From positions 1,079,574-1,143,573 of the forward strand of contig NW_017803843.1 in NCBI RefSeq assembly GCF_001625305.1: 64,000 bases of DNA, written 5' to 3'. Numbering within the stretch: position 1 is the first letter of the stretch; every line of letters starts with the position of its first letter. Under the pieces are notes generated by a model, which was not told the DNA's origin, did not search any database, and saw nothing but the letters and a program-made list of their open reading frames with translations. Source of the stretch: Branchiostoma belcheri (taxonomy: Eukaryota > Chordata > Leptocardii > Amphioxiformes > Branchiostomatidae). The translations under genes were made by a program, and so were the position numbers. Below, in pieces: positions 49,901 through 59,800 of the stretch.

Positions 49901-52743
49901 TCGGCCATACCCTGGGGCTGGGCCACCAGCTCAGGTCCAACTCCCTCATGCAGCCCAACTACCCCTCCGACGACCTCAGCCTCGAGATCGGCCCTGAAGA
50001 CAGGAGGGCGATTCAGGACCTCGGATATGGTAAGTGTGGGGGTGAGATGTCCCTGTTCGCTGTCATTGTTGATGTCATGTTTTATAGAAGGAAATCAGTT
50101 CAGACACTCTTGTCATGTGCGATGAAATGTCACATTTGTGGAGAGGACATAAGTAGTGTTTCGACAGGAATATTTTAGCCATTTCGTGACGACGGAAATT
50201 GTAGAGCATCAACATCTACTAGTAGGTTTTCGAGCTTCCTTTTTAGTTCTCTCATCTCTTGACCCGGCGATTCTTTGGTTTGGAACCTTCACCCCGTTTC
50301 GATTAATCAATGAAACGGTAGCTTTGGCGCACGAGGGTCATCCACCAGCCCTGGCAAAGTGCTTAGTTCGATTTTTACCAGTCAGAAAAAGAAACATGAT
50401 CGAGTTTTAGTGGCAATGTTTAGGGAAGGGCTGAAACGGTTGTGTCAGGTGGTGCATGATGACGTCATCAGCGATCGAGCGGGTGGTAAGGCCACCGTCT
50501 CCCTACCCCGCCCAGAATCCTTTGTGTCACAGCTATAGTATTTACCCAAAAGTCAATAATCGCGCTCTATAAGTAACCCTTTGGAAATACGTCACGAATA
50601 CGCAGCTTTCGGATCCCGTACTTATTGTATTAACGAATTTGCGCCAACAGAACAGTCAACAGCTGTTTTGGCACCGTAGTTTATGCTCTGTGTTTCAATC
50701 CTCTCGAATTTGTGTGAATGGACTGAAATAAGTACTCGCTATTAACTCTTGTACACTTAAATTGGCAGACAAGAAATGATGTCTCAAACAAGAGGTCCGA
50801 TCGAGAAATCATTTATTAAAATTACTAATAATACATAACACTACGTGTGGTCCGGGGATGCAATATCATTTGTGCAACTTTTGAAAACGATCGTAAGTAA
50901 ACACACTAGTGACTGTTTTTAAGGTACTAAACAAGAAAATGCCGCCTTACTTGTCTGAAATGTGTAAGTGGATGCCACCCCCAATGTTGAACAGACGGAC
51001 GAGGTTAGCTGTAAACCAGTTAGCAAATTGGGACCCTCACATGCTGGTTGTTCCACCGGCAAACATTAACACATACAAAGGGAGCCTGCAGTACCAGGGT
51101 CCAGTGCTGTGGAACCAGCTCACAATAGAACAGAGAAAGCTACGAACTGTAACAGCCTTCAAAAACTCATTGTAATTATATTGTATTTGTACTGCTGTAT
51201 GGCTATTATGTGCTATGTACTGTGTTGTTATCATTGTATTGTTTCTGCATTCTATTGTACCCAGATCTACCTGAAAAACAGGTCAAATGACCTGAGTGTA
51301 TCTTCTGGTTAAATAAATAAACTGAAACTGAAACTGTAAGGACGTTAGCAAATATTTACCATAAGATAGAAGAAGAGTATATAGTGACGTCCAGCACATA
51401 TTATACCAACTTACGCTTGCTTGTGTTACGCTTGCTGAGGATACTTTCCTGATGTTGCTAATACCTTTTGTTCTACCCGTGACAACAGGAAAATGCGAAG
51501 AGCGGTTCGACACCGTGTTCGACTGGGTCAGACCGATGTTCGAAAACGGCTACATGCTGGGAGCGACCTACAACACCTACTTCTTCTCCGACGGTCGCTA
51601 CTGGATGTACGAGAACTCCAAGGGACGGACGCGGTACGGAGACCCCCGCATCACCGGGGCGGGGTGGGAAGGCATCGCGCCACGGAAGCTCGACGGGATC
51701 CTCCACGTCTGGAAAAGGTCCTGGGATGCCCTCTTCTTCTTCTCAGGTAAGATTTCAATTTCTTGATGATTTGATGCGTATATTTGTAACGTAAGTAAAA
51801 GAAATGATAATGAGATCTGCCTATCTGAGAGAAGTAGTAAAGAAAACTTTTGTAATTAATGTCCTTCGTTTTGATGACAACATAATATATAAGCGGTGAG
51901 CTTGAGAGTGTGAATAAGCAAAGAAAAAAGATACATGGACGTAAAGAGAAGATGGACGCGTAGGGAGAAGGACGGACGGAGAAATGATGGAAAAGGACTC
52001 CATTGTGGATGAAAAGGAATGAATGAAGGGAGAATAGACGATAGATGAAACTAGGATGTACAAAAGTACATCAAAGCTAGGATGTACAAACGTACACGAA
52101 GGAAACAAAACGTACATTGTAAATTATCCCTGTTTAAGAAAGCTGCTGCCCATCTTAACATGCTGCCATGTATTGCTTGTTTGCAGGTGATTCCTACTAC
52201 CAATACGACAGCGAGGAGGACCACGTCTACACACACGACGCCAACGGAAACCCCTTCCCCAACCTCATCAGCTACGGGTTTCCCGGCATCCCAGACAACA
52301 TCGACACCGTCTACTACAACAGAACCACGGGATACATCTACTTCTTCCAGGGTAACCTGGTGAGTACTTCTCTTTCTTTCCTACTTGTAACAACAGTATC
52401 ATTGGCGGAGTTACCCACATTATTATTTTTAGGTAGCGATGACGCTGTCACTTTGGATGTGTACTTATAACGACATTGCTCTCCGTTCCAGGTGTACCAG
52501 TACGAAATCGAGCGACATAGAGTGAGTCCGGGCTTCCCCAAGGAAATCAGCGAGGTGTTTCCCGGCGCGCCCAACGACATGGACGCCGCCTACTACTCCT
52601 ACGCGCACGGGACCACGTTCTTCATAAAGGGATTGGAATACTGGAAAATAGCTTACCCGAACGGACCGATAGTTGGGCCTATGAAGACCAACGAACAGCG
52701 GCAGGACATCTGCAATGTGTGGATGCGGCATCTGGACTATTAG
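46763..52743 (+). CDS. MMP21: Matrix metalloproteinase-21, copy A (complete, 8 coding exons, 643 aa)
   Basis: Secreted zinc endopeptidase of the metzincin M10 family. Exons: 46763-46972, 47576-48296, 48518-48544, 49323-49468, 49885-50029, 51489-51746, 52187-52359, 52492-52743; all introns are GT-AG and phases match throughout. Domains: signal peptide (about 1-41), prodomain with PRCGNPD cysteine switch (Cys178), basic sites RRRR (225-228) and KDKR (243-246), catalytic domain with HEVGHTLGLGH (His372, Glu373, His376, His382) and Met-turn Met390, then a hemopexin domain whose Cys419 and Cys634 should form the closing disulfide. MMP21 is indicated by KVAxHEIGHxLGL, the MQPNY motif and the [11 protein letters not shown] start of the hemopexin region. 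In vertebrates MMP21 acts in left-right patterning. The sequence is interrupted by a 20-N gap with a duplicated flank (48259-49164). ATG 46763 is chosen because it opens the signal peptide and is shared with copy B. Confidence 0.93.
47576..48296 (+). CDS. MMP21: MMP21 copy A exon 2 (prodomain, cysteine switch, start of catalytic domain)
   Basis: Large 721-nt exon, phase 0 in and phase 1 out, residues 71-310. It opens with FLRKLGWFKP, the usual start of an MMP prodomain, carries an acidic insert (DPFADPFLDPSMMMVEEVEG), then the peptidoglycan-binding helix (EELEEAIRKFQAENNLTVTG), PRCGNPD at 176-182, a Ser/Thr/Asn-rich linker with sequons NTS and NDTS, RRRR at 225-228, and the first catalytic strands (GHITWRLL, FRMWSEV-like [10 protein letters not shown]). 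It ends AFGR plus one base at donor gtgagt. Confidence 0.93.
48518..48544 (+). CDS. MMP21: MMP21 copy A exon 3, 27-nt microexon
   Basis: Flanked by acceptor ttgtcttccacag and donor gtaagt. Phase 1 on both sides, so inclusion adds nine residues (DRSYGGAHN counting the split codon) and skipping keeps frame. The same exon recurs at 49022-49048 beyond the gap. Copy B has a counterpart of 33 nt at the same place, which argues that it is a real exon. Confidence 0.8.
48662..48681. other. Assembly gap, 20 N
   Basis: Twenty Ns join two contig ends that carry the same sequence (48259-48661 and 48682-49164), inside MMP21 copy A between the two appearances of the microexon. Confidence 0.99.
49022..49048 (+). 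CDS. MMP21: Second copy of the 27-nt microexon, after the assembly gap
   Basis: Base-for-base the same exon as 48518-48544 with the same acceptor and donor. It lies in a segment (48682-49164) that repeats 48259-48661 with a few substitutions and one indel of about 80 bp. It is probably the other haplotype, not an extra exon, so only one should be used in the gene model. Confidence 0.7.
49323..49468 (+). CDS. MMP21: MMP21 copy A exon 4 (catalytic domain, metal-binding strands)
   Basis: 146 nt, phase 1 in and phase 0 out, residues 320-368. It reads QRHLHLGCSHEFQGQEYAHA and continues to VHLNDD, GVNLLK, matching the MMP catalytic strands that hold structural zinc and calcium and run up to the active-site helix. 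The acceptor is the first AG after the pyrimidine stretch (49321-49322); the later AGs break the frame. Donor gtcagt. Confidence 0.92.
49477..49507. repeat. (GTTT)n microsatellite just after MMP21 copy A exon 4
   Basis: Seven GTTT units start eight bases inside intron 4. Confidence 0.9.
49707..49860 (+). mobile_element. SINE-like dispersed repeat, copy 2, in MMP21 copy A intron 4
   Basis: Second member of the family at 7927-8050, with tctgtatagccggtataacc and a small hairpin (accgcctttcggcgt). It diverges in the second half. Confidence 0.5.
49885..50029 (+). CDS. MMP21: MMP21 copy A exon 5 (active-site helix and Met-turn)
   Basis: 145 nt, phase 0 in, phase 1 out. It encodes VALHEVGHTLGLGHQ with zinc ligands His372, His376 and His382 and the general base Glu373, then SLMQPNY with the Met-turn Met390, and ends in EDRRAIQDLGYG. 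All catalytic residues are present, so the enzyme should be active. Confidence 0.95.
50415..50535. promoter_or_regulatory. Conserved intron-5 block of MMP21 copy A with CRE palindrome
   Basis: This stretch is alignable with copy B 61848-61975: both carry gtgtcaggtgg (E-box CAGGTG), then TGACGTCA (50460-50467), a GC-rich part and a ccgcccagaatc / ccccggaatc match. The remaining intron sequence does not align by eye. Confidence 0.45.
50909..51335 (+). mobile_element. 5'-truncated CR1/L2-like LINE fragment (reverse transcriptase C-terminus and 3' tail)
   Basis: An 87-codon frame (50909-51175) has the layout of the C-terminal end of CR1/Jockey-type RT proteins: FKVLNKKMPPYLSEM near the start, LVVPPANINTYKGSLQYQGP, then VLWNQLTIEQRKLRTV and FKNSL at the end. 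It is followed by a 3' UTR ending in a short microsatellite tail (taaataaataaactgaaactgaaactg). It lies in MMP21 copy A intron 5, sense to the gene, and is dead: no RT core or endonuclease. Confidence 0.7.
51489..51746 (+). CDS. MMP21: MMP21 copy A exon 6 (hinge and first hemopexin blades)
   Basis: 258 nt, phase 1 both sides, residues 417-502. It starts [20 protein letters not shown]; Cys419 is the first hemopexin disulfide cysteine. It continues with [20 protein letters not shown] and a second blade ending DALFFFS. MMP21 lacks the long proline-rich hinge of other MMPs, and here too the hemopexin start follows the catalytic domain directly. Confidence 0.93.
52187..52359 (+). CDS. MMP21: MMP21 copy A exon 7 (hemopexin blade)
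   Basis: 173 nt, phase 1 in, phase 0 out. It encodes GDSYYQYDSEEDHVYTHDAN, then [19 protein letters not shown] and YIYFFQGNL, a typical hemopexin repeat (F-x-G-I-P-x-x-I-D-x-x). A 100-bp stretch (52226-52325) is identical to copy B 63540-63639. Confidence 0.93.
52492..52743 (+). CDS. MMP21: MMP21 copy A exon 8 (last hemopexin blade, stop)
   Basis: 252 nt from acceptor ctccgttccag to TAG 52741-52743, residues 561-643. It includes [33 protein letters not shown], and QDICNVWMRHLDY at the end. Cys634 is the partner of Cys419 in the hemopexin disulfide. Confidence 0.93.
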   Translation: MYQYEIERHRVSPGFPKEISEVFPGAPNDMDAAYYSYAHGTTFFIKGLEYWKIAYPNGPIVGPMKTNEQRQDICNVWMRHLDY

Positions 52744-55700
52744 TGGAGCATTTCTGCGCTGCACACTAGCTACAAGCGTACGTGAAAAAAAAGTTCGAGA
52801 GAAATGTTATTCGTACTGTTTTTTTCGTGAAAGATTGGAGCATCTGTGCAGTCTTTTTGTTCAGTCTACCCTCCGCAGACTGTACAAAAAGAAGGCCTTA
52901 GGGTACAATTTCGGAATTACATGCAAACTACCAGACCTCTTCCTCTATATTATACTTCTGGTTCCGATTTAGAAAAAAAACTTCTCTTGTGGCAAAATCC
53001 AGCTGCATTCTTCATTGGTCACTGCAAAACATAAACTGCTCTTCGTTTGCATGATTTCTGAGAGAGGCCCGGGCCAAGCAAGGAACTTTCTCCTGTTCAG
53101 TCCCTGTCCTAGTATGGGGCATTTTTGTGCAATACAGGTTTCACAAAGGAATCGGTCAAGTTGATAGGATACTCAGTTGTCTCATGGAGAGTTATATAGT
53201 TTTTCTTTAATAACCAGTGAGTAGTTTCTACAAAAATGAAGATTATTGTCTCTCATAGCTGTCTCTGATGAGGATTGTTACCCACAGGTATTTACGGTGT
53301 GTTTTCTTTGAGTGCCCTTGAGTAAAAGTCTAGGTTCACGATTACATTATCCAAAAGCATTTTAGTTCGAAAAACGAAGTTTTCCAAAAAAATAATTTTG
53401 TAGGTGAAAAAGGTCAACAATAGATGCAAGGACGTAGTTGAGCCCCAGGCGATTGAGATGGGTCGCCTTTCCCACATTTTGCTATCTCAGGAATACTTGT
53501 AATCATGTACGCGTAATTTATACCACATATATTTTGATAATGATGTATTTTGTATATTTAAAATATCTGCCTCCCTGTTGTGATAATGCACGTTCAAATG
53601 GATATGATATTTATAGTGATCGATATTGGAGAGAGGGGGATTATTGTCACGCACGAGTCCAGGTGAGCCCAGTGGGTCATGGTTTAGAACGTGTGTGACC
53701 CGGGGACACCGTGGGGACTGTAGCGGGAGTGACAACCACAGATTGTGTGGACCATATTGGATCACAGGGGTAGATGCACTGTTGGTGTTGAAGTGTACAA
53801 TACGGGGTGTATATCGGGGGAAATGATAAAGTTGTATGTATGATTGAGAGTGGGCAAGGCTCGTTCCCCCTTCTGAAGGGCTGTGTATAGATTTGTCTGT
53901 TATCGTATATGACTATGAGTGATTTAAAGGTCTCTTTTGTACAAAGGACAGGACTATGAGCGAGAATACCTATGTATGTGTGGATGGAACAGTCTTAGAC
54001 CGTAAACAGTTTCAAATCTTTAATGTAAGAACCCGACAAGTGAGTGTTGGTAGTGTACCGGTTCAATGATGCCCTGTGCAATAGTGCCTGCGGAATGACA
54101 ATCACACAGAAAATCATTCTCCAAGTTCAGATTCTGGAACAGAAGTCTGCAGGGCGGTGTAGGGGGCGTGGTCAAACAAGGAGCCCCGCCCATCTGACAA
54201 CAACGACGTTTCAAGTTTAGTTCAAACTTTTCGACGTTAGCTTTATTTCTTCGCTTGTGGGTTCTTTTCTTAAGCTTATTAGATTACAGCTTAAATTATT
54301 CTCTAAGATATTATCTAGAGAGCTTTTATTTCAAACGACAACCGACTGACTGCATGTTGCACATGTACAGGTTGGGCAAAGAAAACGTCTTATGTCTTTT
54401 GTTAAATTGTATTTCGAAGAGTAATATTTCTATATTTCATCGATTGTACAAAGCGTCATGCAATGTTGTGTATCGCATACTAGTATTCTAAAATAATAAA
54501 ACAGGTCAAAAATATCAATCCTGATGTGTGTCTCCTTGCTCTGTGATAGGAACGTTAGATTTAGCAACAGTGAAGAATGAATTCTACACTTTACCTTTAT
54601 TCCACCACGTCTTCTAGCGACACACCTTGACATTGCAATCCCAACTTGCAATCCCACATGTGCCCAAATAGTTGGGCAGAGGTTCAGACAGACACGGTCA
54701 TCTTTACCCAACGAGTAAAAGCGTTCATCCAATGTAAGACAAAGTCATTTCTTAAATCTAGTGTGATAAGATAGACCAAGATTTGATAGGCTCAGGAGAA
54801 TTCGTCATCAAGAATTGTTTTAACTGTCTGCGAGCGTCCCACAGACGATGTCGACGGACGGACGGTATTTTGTTACCGTTTGCAGCAGCGGTAACAAACT
54901 TCCCGGCGAGTGTCGTATCTGCGCTGTCTACCAGCCCTGACCTTCGTCCAAACGGCTGGATCTTACGTGACGTCACCGATGGAATCAAAGGTCAGTCCAG
55001 TCATTTACACAGTGCATTTCTCCGTTGTTACGACGTTCTCTTTCGTAATCTTGGCCGAAATCTTCAGCAGTCGTTTCTGCGTAAAGTCAGAAACATGGCT
55101 ACTCCTAGTACCTCGCTTGGAGAAATGATCTGCTGTTTCATCGCATCATTTCTTGCGCACTTTCACACGTGCTAGGTGTGTTCTTGCAAATTTGCAAAGT
55201 ACGTTCATCCAAATTTCCCCACATTAATGAAAAGGGACGTACGCATAACCTTAAAATTCTTAAAATTTTAGACTTTGACAAAGACTATGTTTGTGCCATA
55301 AGCGTACTGTGCAATGCGATGTGTGCTCATAGGTTGGAACACAAATTGTTTGCCAGCAGCATACCTGGTGTCCTAAACCTTGCGCGCTAGAACCGTCTCT
55401 TGACAAGACGCCTCTGTCTCATATGTCTTCTCTTGATCTTGGAGGCAAGTAGCTAGCAACTTCTGCTGTACATTGACGCTGTCCTTTTCACCAATGCGGG
55501 CGACGACTGCGCCACAGTGTGTAACATGTATTTCATCCTCCGTTCAGTAACGTTACTCATCCAGTCTCTCACAGCTCGCTACCATCCTGCGGTCCCACCT
55601 TCACGAAACAGGAGAGTGAAACATTAACCGTCGCGCCCTGCCACATCACACGGAAAGCCCATATCACACCTTAATTGTGAAGACAAATAAAGCCACGATT

Positions 55701-56382
55701 ATGATACGGCTATCTTTGTTTCAAGAGGCTTACTGGAGTATGGGGGTGTTTGTACAGAGAGGCGAGAGTGTTCCCAGTGTGAGACTTTGATGACAGGGTC
55801 ATGTCTGGGAGCCTGGATATGACGGCGGTTTATCGTTTTGTGAGTAGGTACTCAACCTTTAGCTAGTTAGCGGCTCAGAACTGTGCGTACGTCTACGCTA
55901 GTCTCAACCGCCTGATCGAGGGAGAGTAGTGCCTAGACACACGGCATGGACATTCCGAGTAAGACTTACACACACAAACACTGTCAAAGCGAAGTAGATG
56001 GATTTTTAAACACCATCTTTTAAAATGCAGATGTGATAACGACAGTAAATGATGCTACACCCCGAGTCGACGTGCCTTCTGCTCTATGCTTTATTGCTTC
56101 CTATGGTTCTAAGTCGTAGGCTCGGTGCTTATCCATGTCATCTAAAATCTCTGCCATGTGACTAGCATATTTGTATCTTACGCATGATAAGGTACGTGTG
56201 TATAGTTTCCGTTGCTTTTAGAGTAATCAGATTCTTTCTCGATGATGCCATGGCAGTGTGTAAAGTTCACCCGTAATCATAACCGGTAGTTGTGCTCACA
56301 CCTTGTCAAACGCCGACTGCTGATTAGTCGGGAAACTTGCCATATATAGAATCTGGGTCCCACGTCACGGCTAGGGGGCGAC
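52744..56382. other. Intergenic region between the two MMP21 copies
   Basis: Copy A 3' UTR (end uncertain) and the upstream region of copy B. Contains a TGACGTCA at 54968-54975. No coding exon or third MMP21 fragment seen. Confidence 0.6.
54495..54500 (+). promoter_or_regulatory. Possible poly(A) signal for MMP21 copy A (AATAAA)
   Basis: First exact AATAAA that I found after the copy A stop, in an A-rich context about 1.75 kb downstream. A second AATAAA lies at 55686-55691. Either may end the 3' UTR; sequence alone does not decide. Confidence 0.3.
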
Positions 56383-56390
56383 TATTTAAG
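56383..56390 (+). promoter_or_regulatory. TATA-like box (TATTTAAG) of MMP21 copy B
   Basis: TATTTAAG lies about 30 bp upstream of a plausible start site near 56,415 and 224 bp upstream of the ATG, with no acceptor of quality in between, so copy B seems to have an unspliced leader. A half cAMP-response element (CGTCA, 56363-56367) sits 16 bp upstream of the box. Confidence 0.5.
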
Positions 56391-56606
56391 AACGGTCAAC
56401 ACACGGCAGACGGCACAATCTCTTGTTTTCCATTAGTTGTGGTGACACGCCGGAGTTTGGCGGAGGTTGCGCCTGGCTCTAGGCCGAGAGAGTAGTCATC
56501 TACGTCCAGTTCGACTTGGGAAAACAGGCCCAAAAGTCGACGCGTTCATAGTAGACATTTGCCGACGACCACTGTAACCAAGTGCGAGTACGTACCGCCA
56601 TCAGAG

Positions 56607-56828
56607 ATGAACGTCTTCAGAATAAGCAGGCTCTCGCCGCCGAGGAGGCCGAACTTCACGACGACAGTGGCGTGCCTGCTGCGCCATGTGTACGCCTTCG
56701 TCACCCTGTTCCTGCTGTTCTCCGAGGCCGACCGCGTCCCCGGCGGGAGAGCCAGCGGGGTTGGCCACGCGATGCCCGCGGCCGGGAGGGTGAACATTCC
56801 CGCCATCCTCACCGAGAGAGACGCAGCG
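56607..56828 (+). CDS. MMP21: MMP21 copy B exon 1 (signal peptide, start of propeptide)
   Basis: 222 nt, 74 codons, phase 0 out at donor gtacgt. The first 41 residues are identical to copy A and even the DNA (56592-56731) is identical; after [10 protein letters not shown] the sequences differ ([20 protein letters not shown]). An in-frame extension upstream has no ATG, so 56607 is the start. Confidence 0.93.
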
Positions 56829-59800
56829 GTACGTACGGCGACGCTCGCCTCCTAACAGATGCATGACTTCGGCTTGTTTTCGTATGTCTCTAAAGTGATA
56901 TCGTTTTTCGGGCTTGTGTCGGACGACCTTTTGCTCGGTTTGTGCGTCTTTCAAGTGCTTGGCGAGGCGGCTGGTGAAAAACATGCGCCTTTGAAAGACG
57001 CAAGAAATAAACGACGTACGAAAACAAGCCTTATCCATACATGCCTGAAGATTATGATTACGCCAATACTCCCACCAACCATGTGCACGACGTTTACCTA
57101 TCTTTATGACGTCTTTTTATGTTTGTTCACGATTTCGGTTGCTACTGACAATTCGCCAGAAAGACTTAACCTAAGCCTGTAAACATAGCGCAAATGGTAG
57201 GCTGCTTATTGCAAGTCTTCTCCATGACAGCTAGGCGCATTTTACTGGAAGAGGCATGATTATATAACGATCGCTAGATCTGTAGATATACATGTGTTGA
57301 AAACCCGGGATGTACTGTATGTGTTTTTGCCAATTCCGTCACGTTTGGTAGAGCTGCTGCAACGTAGCAACTTGTCAGCGTGCGTGGAAAGGCGGTACTT
57401 TACAGGACAGGCGAAATTTATTGATCAATAAATGTAGTTTATATGTGGTTTACCAAGAAAGCAAGAACCACTGGGTAAATATCGTTTGCTCTACTACTTG
57501 GGGGATTGTTCATTTTATGTAGTGTTATATCCCCACCAGGATATAGACTTTAACACGACAAACAGAGACTTTTGGTCTAATCTTAGCCCACACGAGAAGA
57601 TCATTGATCACATCTGTCAACACGGACTATGAAACCTAAAAAAGGCACCATATAGAGCCTGGATATGGTGACCTGGCAGAGCTGGCATGGTGGCAACAGC
57701 GCATTATGTATTCAAACTCATGTAGGTCCATAGAAGGGAAATCATGTCAATGCTGTGATATTTCCTAGCTCCTGTATGGAGGGTAAATCAAAGGAAACGG
57801 AAAGAAATCATTTCATTTATAGACATATATGTTCTGAATCTGTCCGTCTGCTGTTGTTTTTCTGAGCTAATTATCGGCGATGTCGTCCTGCAGAGTTTCC
57901 TGGAGAGGCTGGGGTACTTCCAGCCGGTAGACTGGGAGTCCACGCTTGATCGGTCGCGGCAGACGATATTTGAACCCGAGGACGTTGCGCCAGACATATT
58001 CTCAGACTTCGACCCCTCGGTCATGGTGGAGGAGGTGGAGGGCATGGGGAGAGACGGCGAGCCGACGATTGGCGTGGACGACGAGGAGTTCAAGGAGGCC
58101 ATCAGAAAGTTTCAGCAGGCAAACAACCTCACCGTCACCGGCGTGCTGGACGACGCGACCAGGAATAAAATGAACGAGCCGAGATGCGGCAATCCCGATC
58201 ACACGCTGGCCAAAAACGGCACGAAAGCGGCGCCGCTAGCGGCGTCTAACATCACAAGCGATTCCTTTGCCGATACAAACGCGACGTCTAATAATGCAAC
58301 TGTTCACGTAGAGAAGCGGGCCACGGAAGATGCTTCCGCAGGCAGCAGTAGAAAGCGTCAAAGCGTCCTGAAAACGTGGATGGAGAGGCAGGAAGAGAGG
58401 AGAAAAAAGCGCGGCATTTTCGTGAATAACTACGTGACGTGGAGGCTGTTGGGAGAGGGCTACAGCTCGCAGTTGGACGCGGACCTCCAGCTCGCCGTGA
58501 TCCAGCAAGCCTTTCGGATGTGGAGCGAGGTCATCCCGCCGCTCTTCAGACCGGACCACGTCTCGCACATCGAGGAGGTGGACGTCAACCTGGCGTTTGG
58601 CAGGGGTGAGTTTTTATGTCTTCGTTAAGTTAGCCAAACTGGGTGGATATTTTACCCTAAAGTAGTACATGTATATTGACTTACGTCACTAGTATTTAGA
58701 GCATTTGGTATGGCTAATAAGCCATCTCATGTGGGCACTCCGTTTACATCTCATTAGACCTAAGGTTCTAGATAGTTCGATGGTGATGTACCCAAAGTGG
58801 TTCCAATGACTGTGGCGCTTCTCTCGTATGGCGTGACTTCTTCTCTCTCTTGTCGGTTAGCAGGGAATCCAAAAGTGTTTTTTGTTTTCTCGACGACTCA
58901 TTTCAACTGTCTGTCACGGTTTAACTCTGATTATACATTGTAGTCTTGATAAACTAGTTACACAGGTTATTAACACACACATGTTCAATATGGCGTCTTC
59001 GGTGGAATGTATAACACAGACGTACTACCAGCAAACTTTGTTGCATGTCTGTCGTGTGTGTTCCTGCCGAATATCCTATTTTTGGAGCCGCAGCTGATCA
59101 CAGGGCTGCTCCGTAGTTGTTGCGTCAAATACCTGATAAATTTCGAGTATGAAAGACTGCTACGAGTGTGAACTAAATAACAAAATGATGCATGAAGGAG
59201 CATAAACGTCCTAATGTATTGATTTGGGGATTAGGAGGCAAATGTCTTCTACATTTCTAAACCTGAAAATTAAAAACAAACATGAAGAATGTCATACAAT
59301 CTTGTGTGCTGGCAACCTCTAACAGGCAACAGTCCTTGTTGCAAACTCTCAACTCCTACTTACGATGTACATGTCTGATCGTTGATGACACAAACGTCTC
59401 TCTCCAACTCTCTCTTCACAGTCCCCGAGATTGTGAACCTGTTACTAGCAGATTTCTCCACCCTGATAACACTTCCCTGCCTCGACTATATTCTCATCCA
59501 TGGTCTTTCCCCCCTCTTTCTAGGAGGTAGTCCATAAAAAGGAGATTTTTGCTGTCTATGTTGAGTTTGAATGTGTGGTCGTACGGATTCGTCTGCAGTT
59601 TAATGATGGTGCATTTTTGCCCAGGCTTGATGTTTTGTACTTTGTCACACAGACCGTCACTCAGCCTGGGGTGGAGCTACGGCGGGTAAGAGGCTTTCGC
59701 TTCTAGTCAATTTGATGCGAGAAAGCTTTCTGTGCACATCCGTGAACATTAGGTACTACTAAGGTGCTCAGAGGATATAGAGGGGTTTTCTGATATTTAA

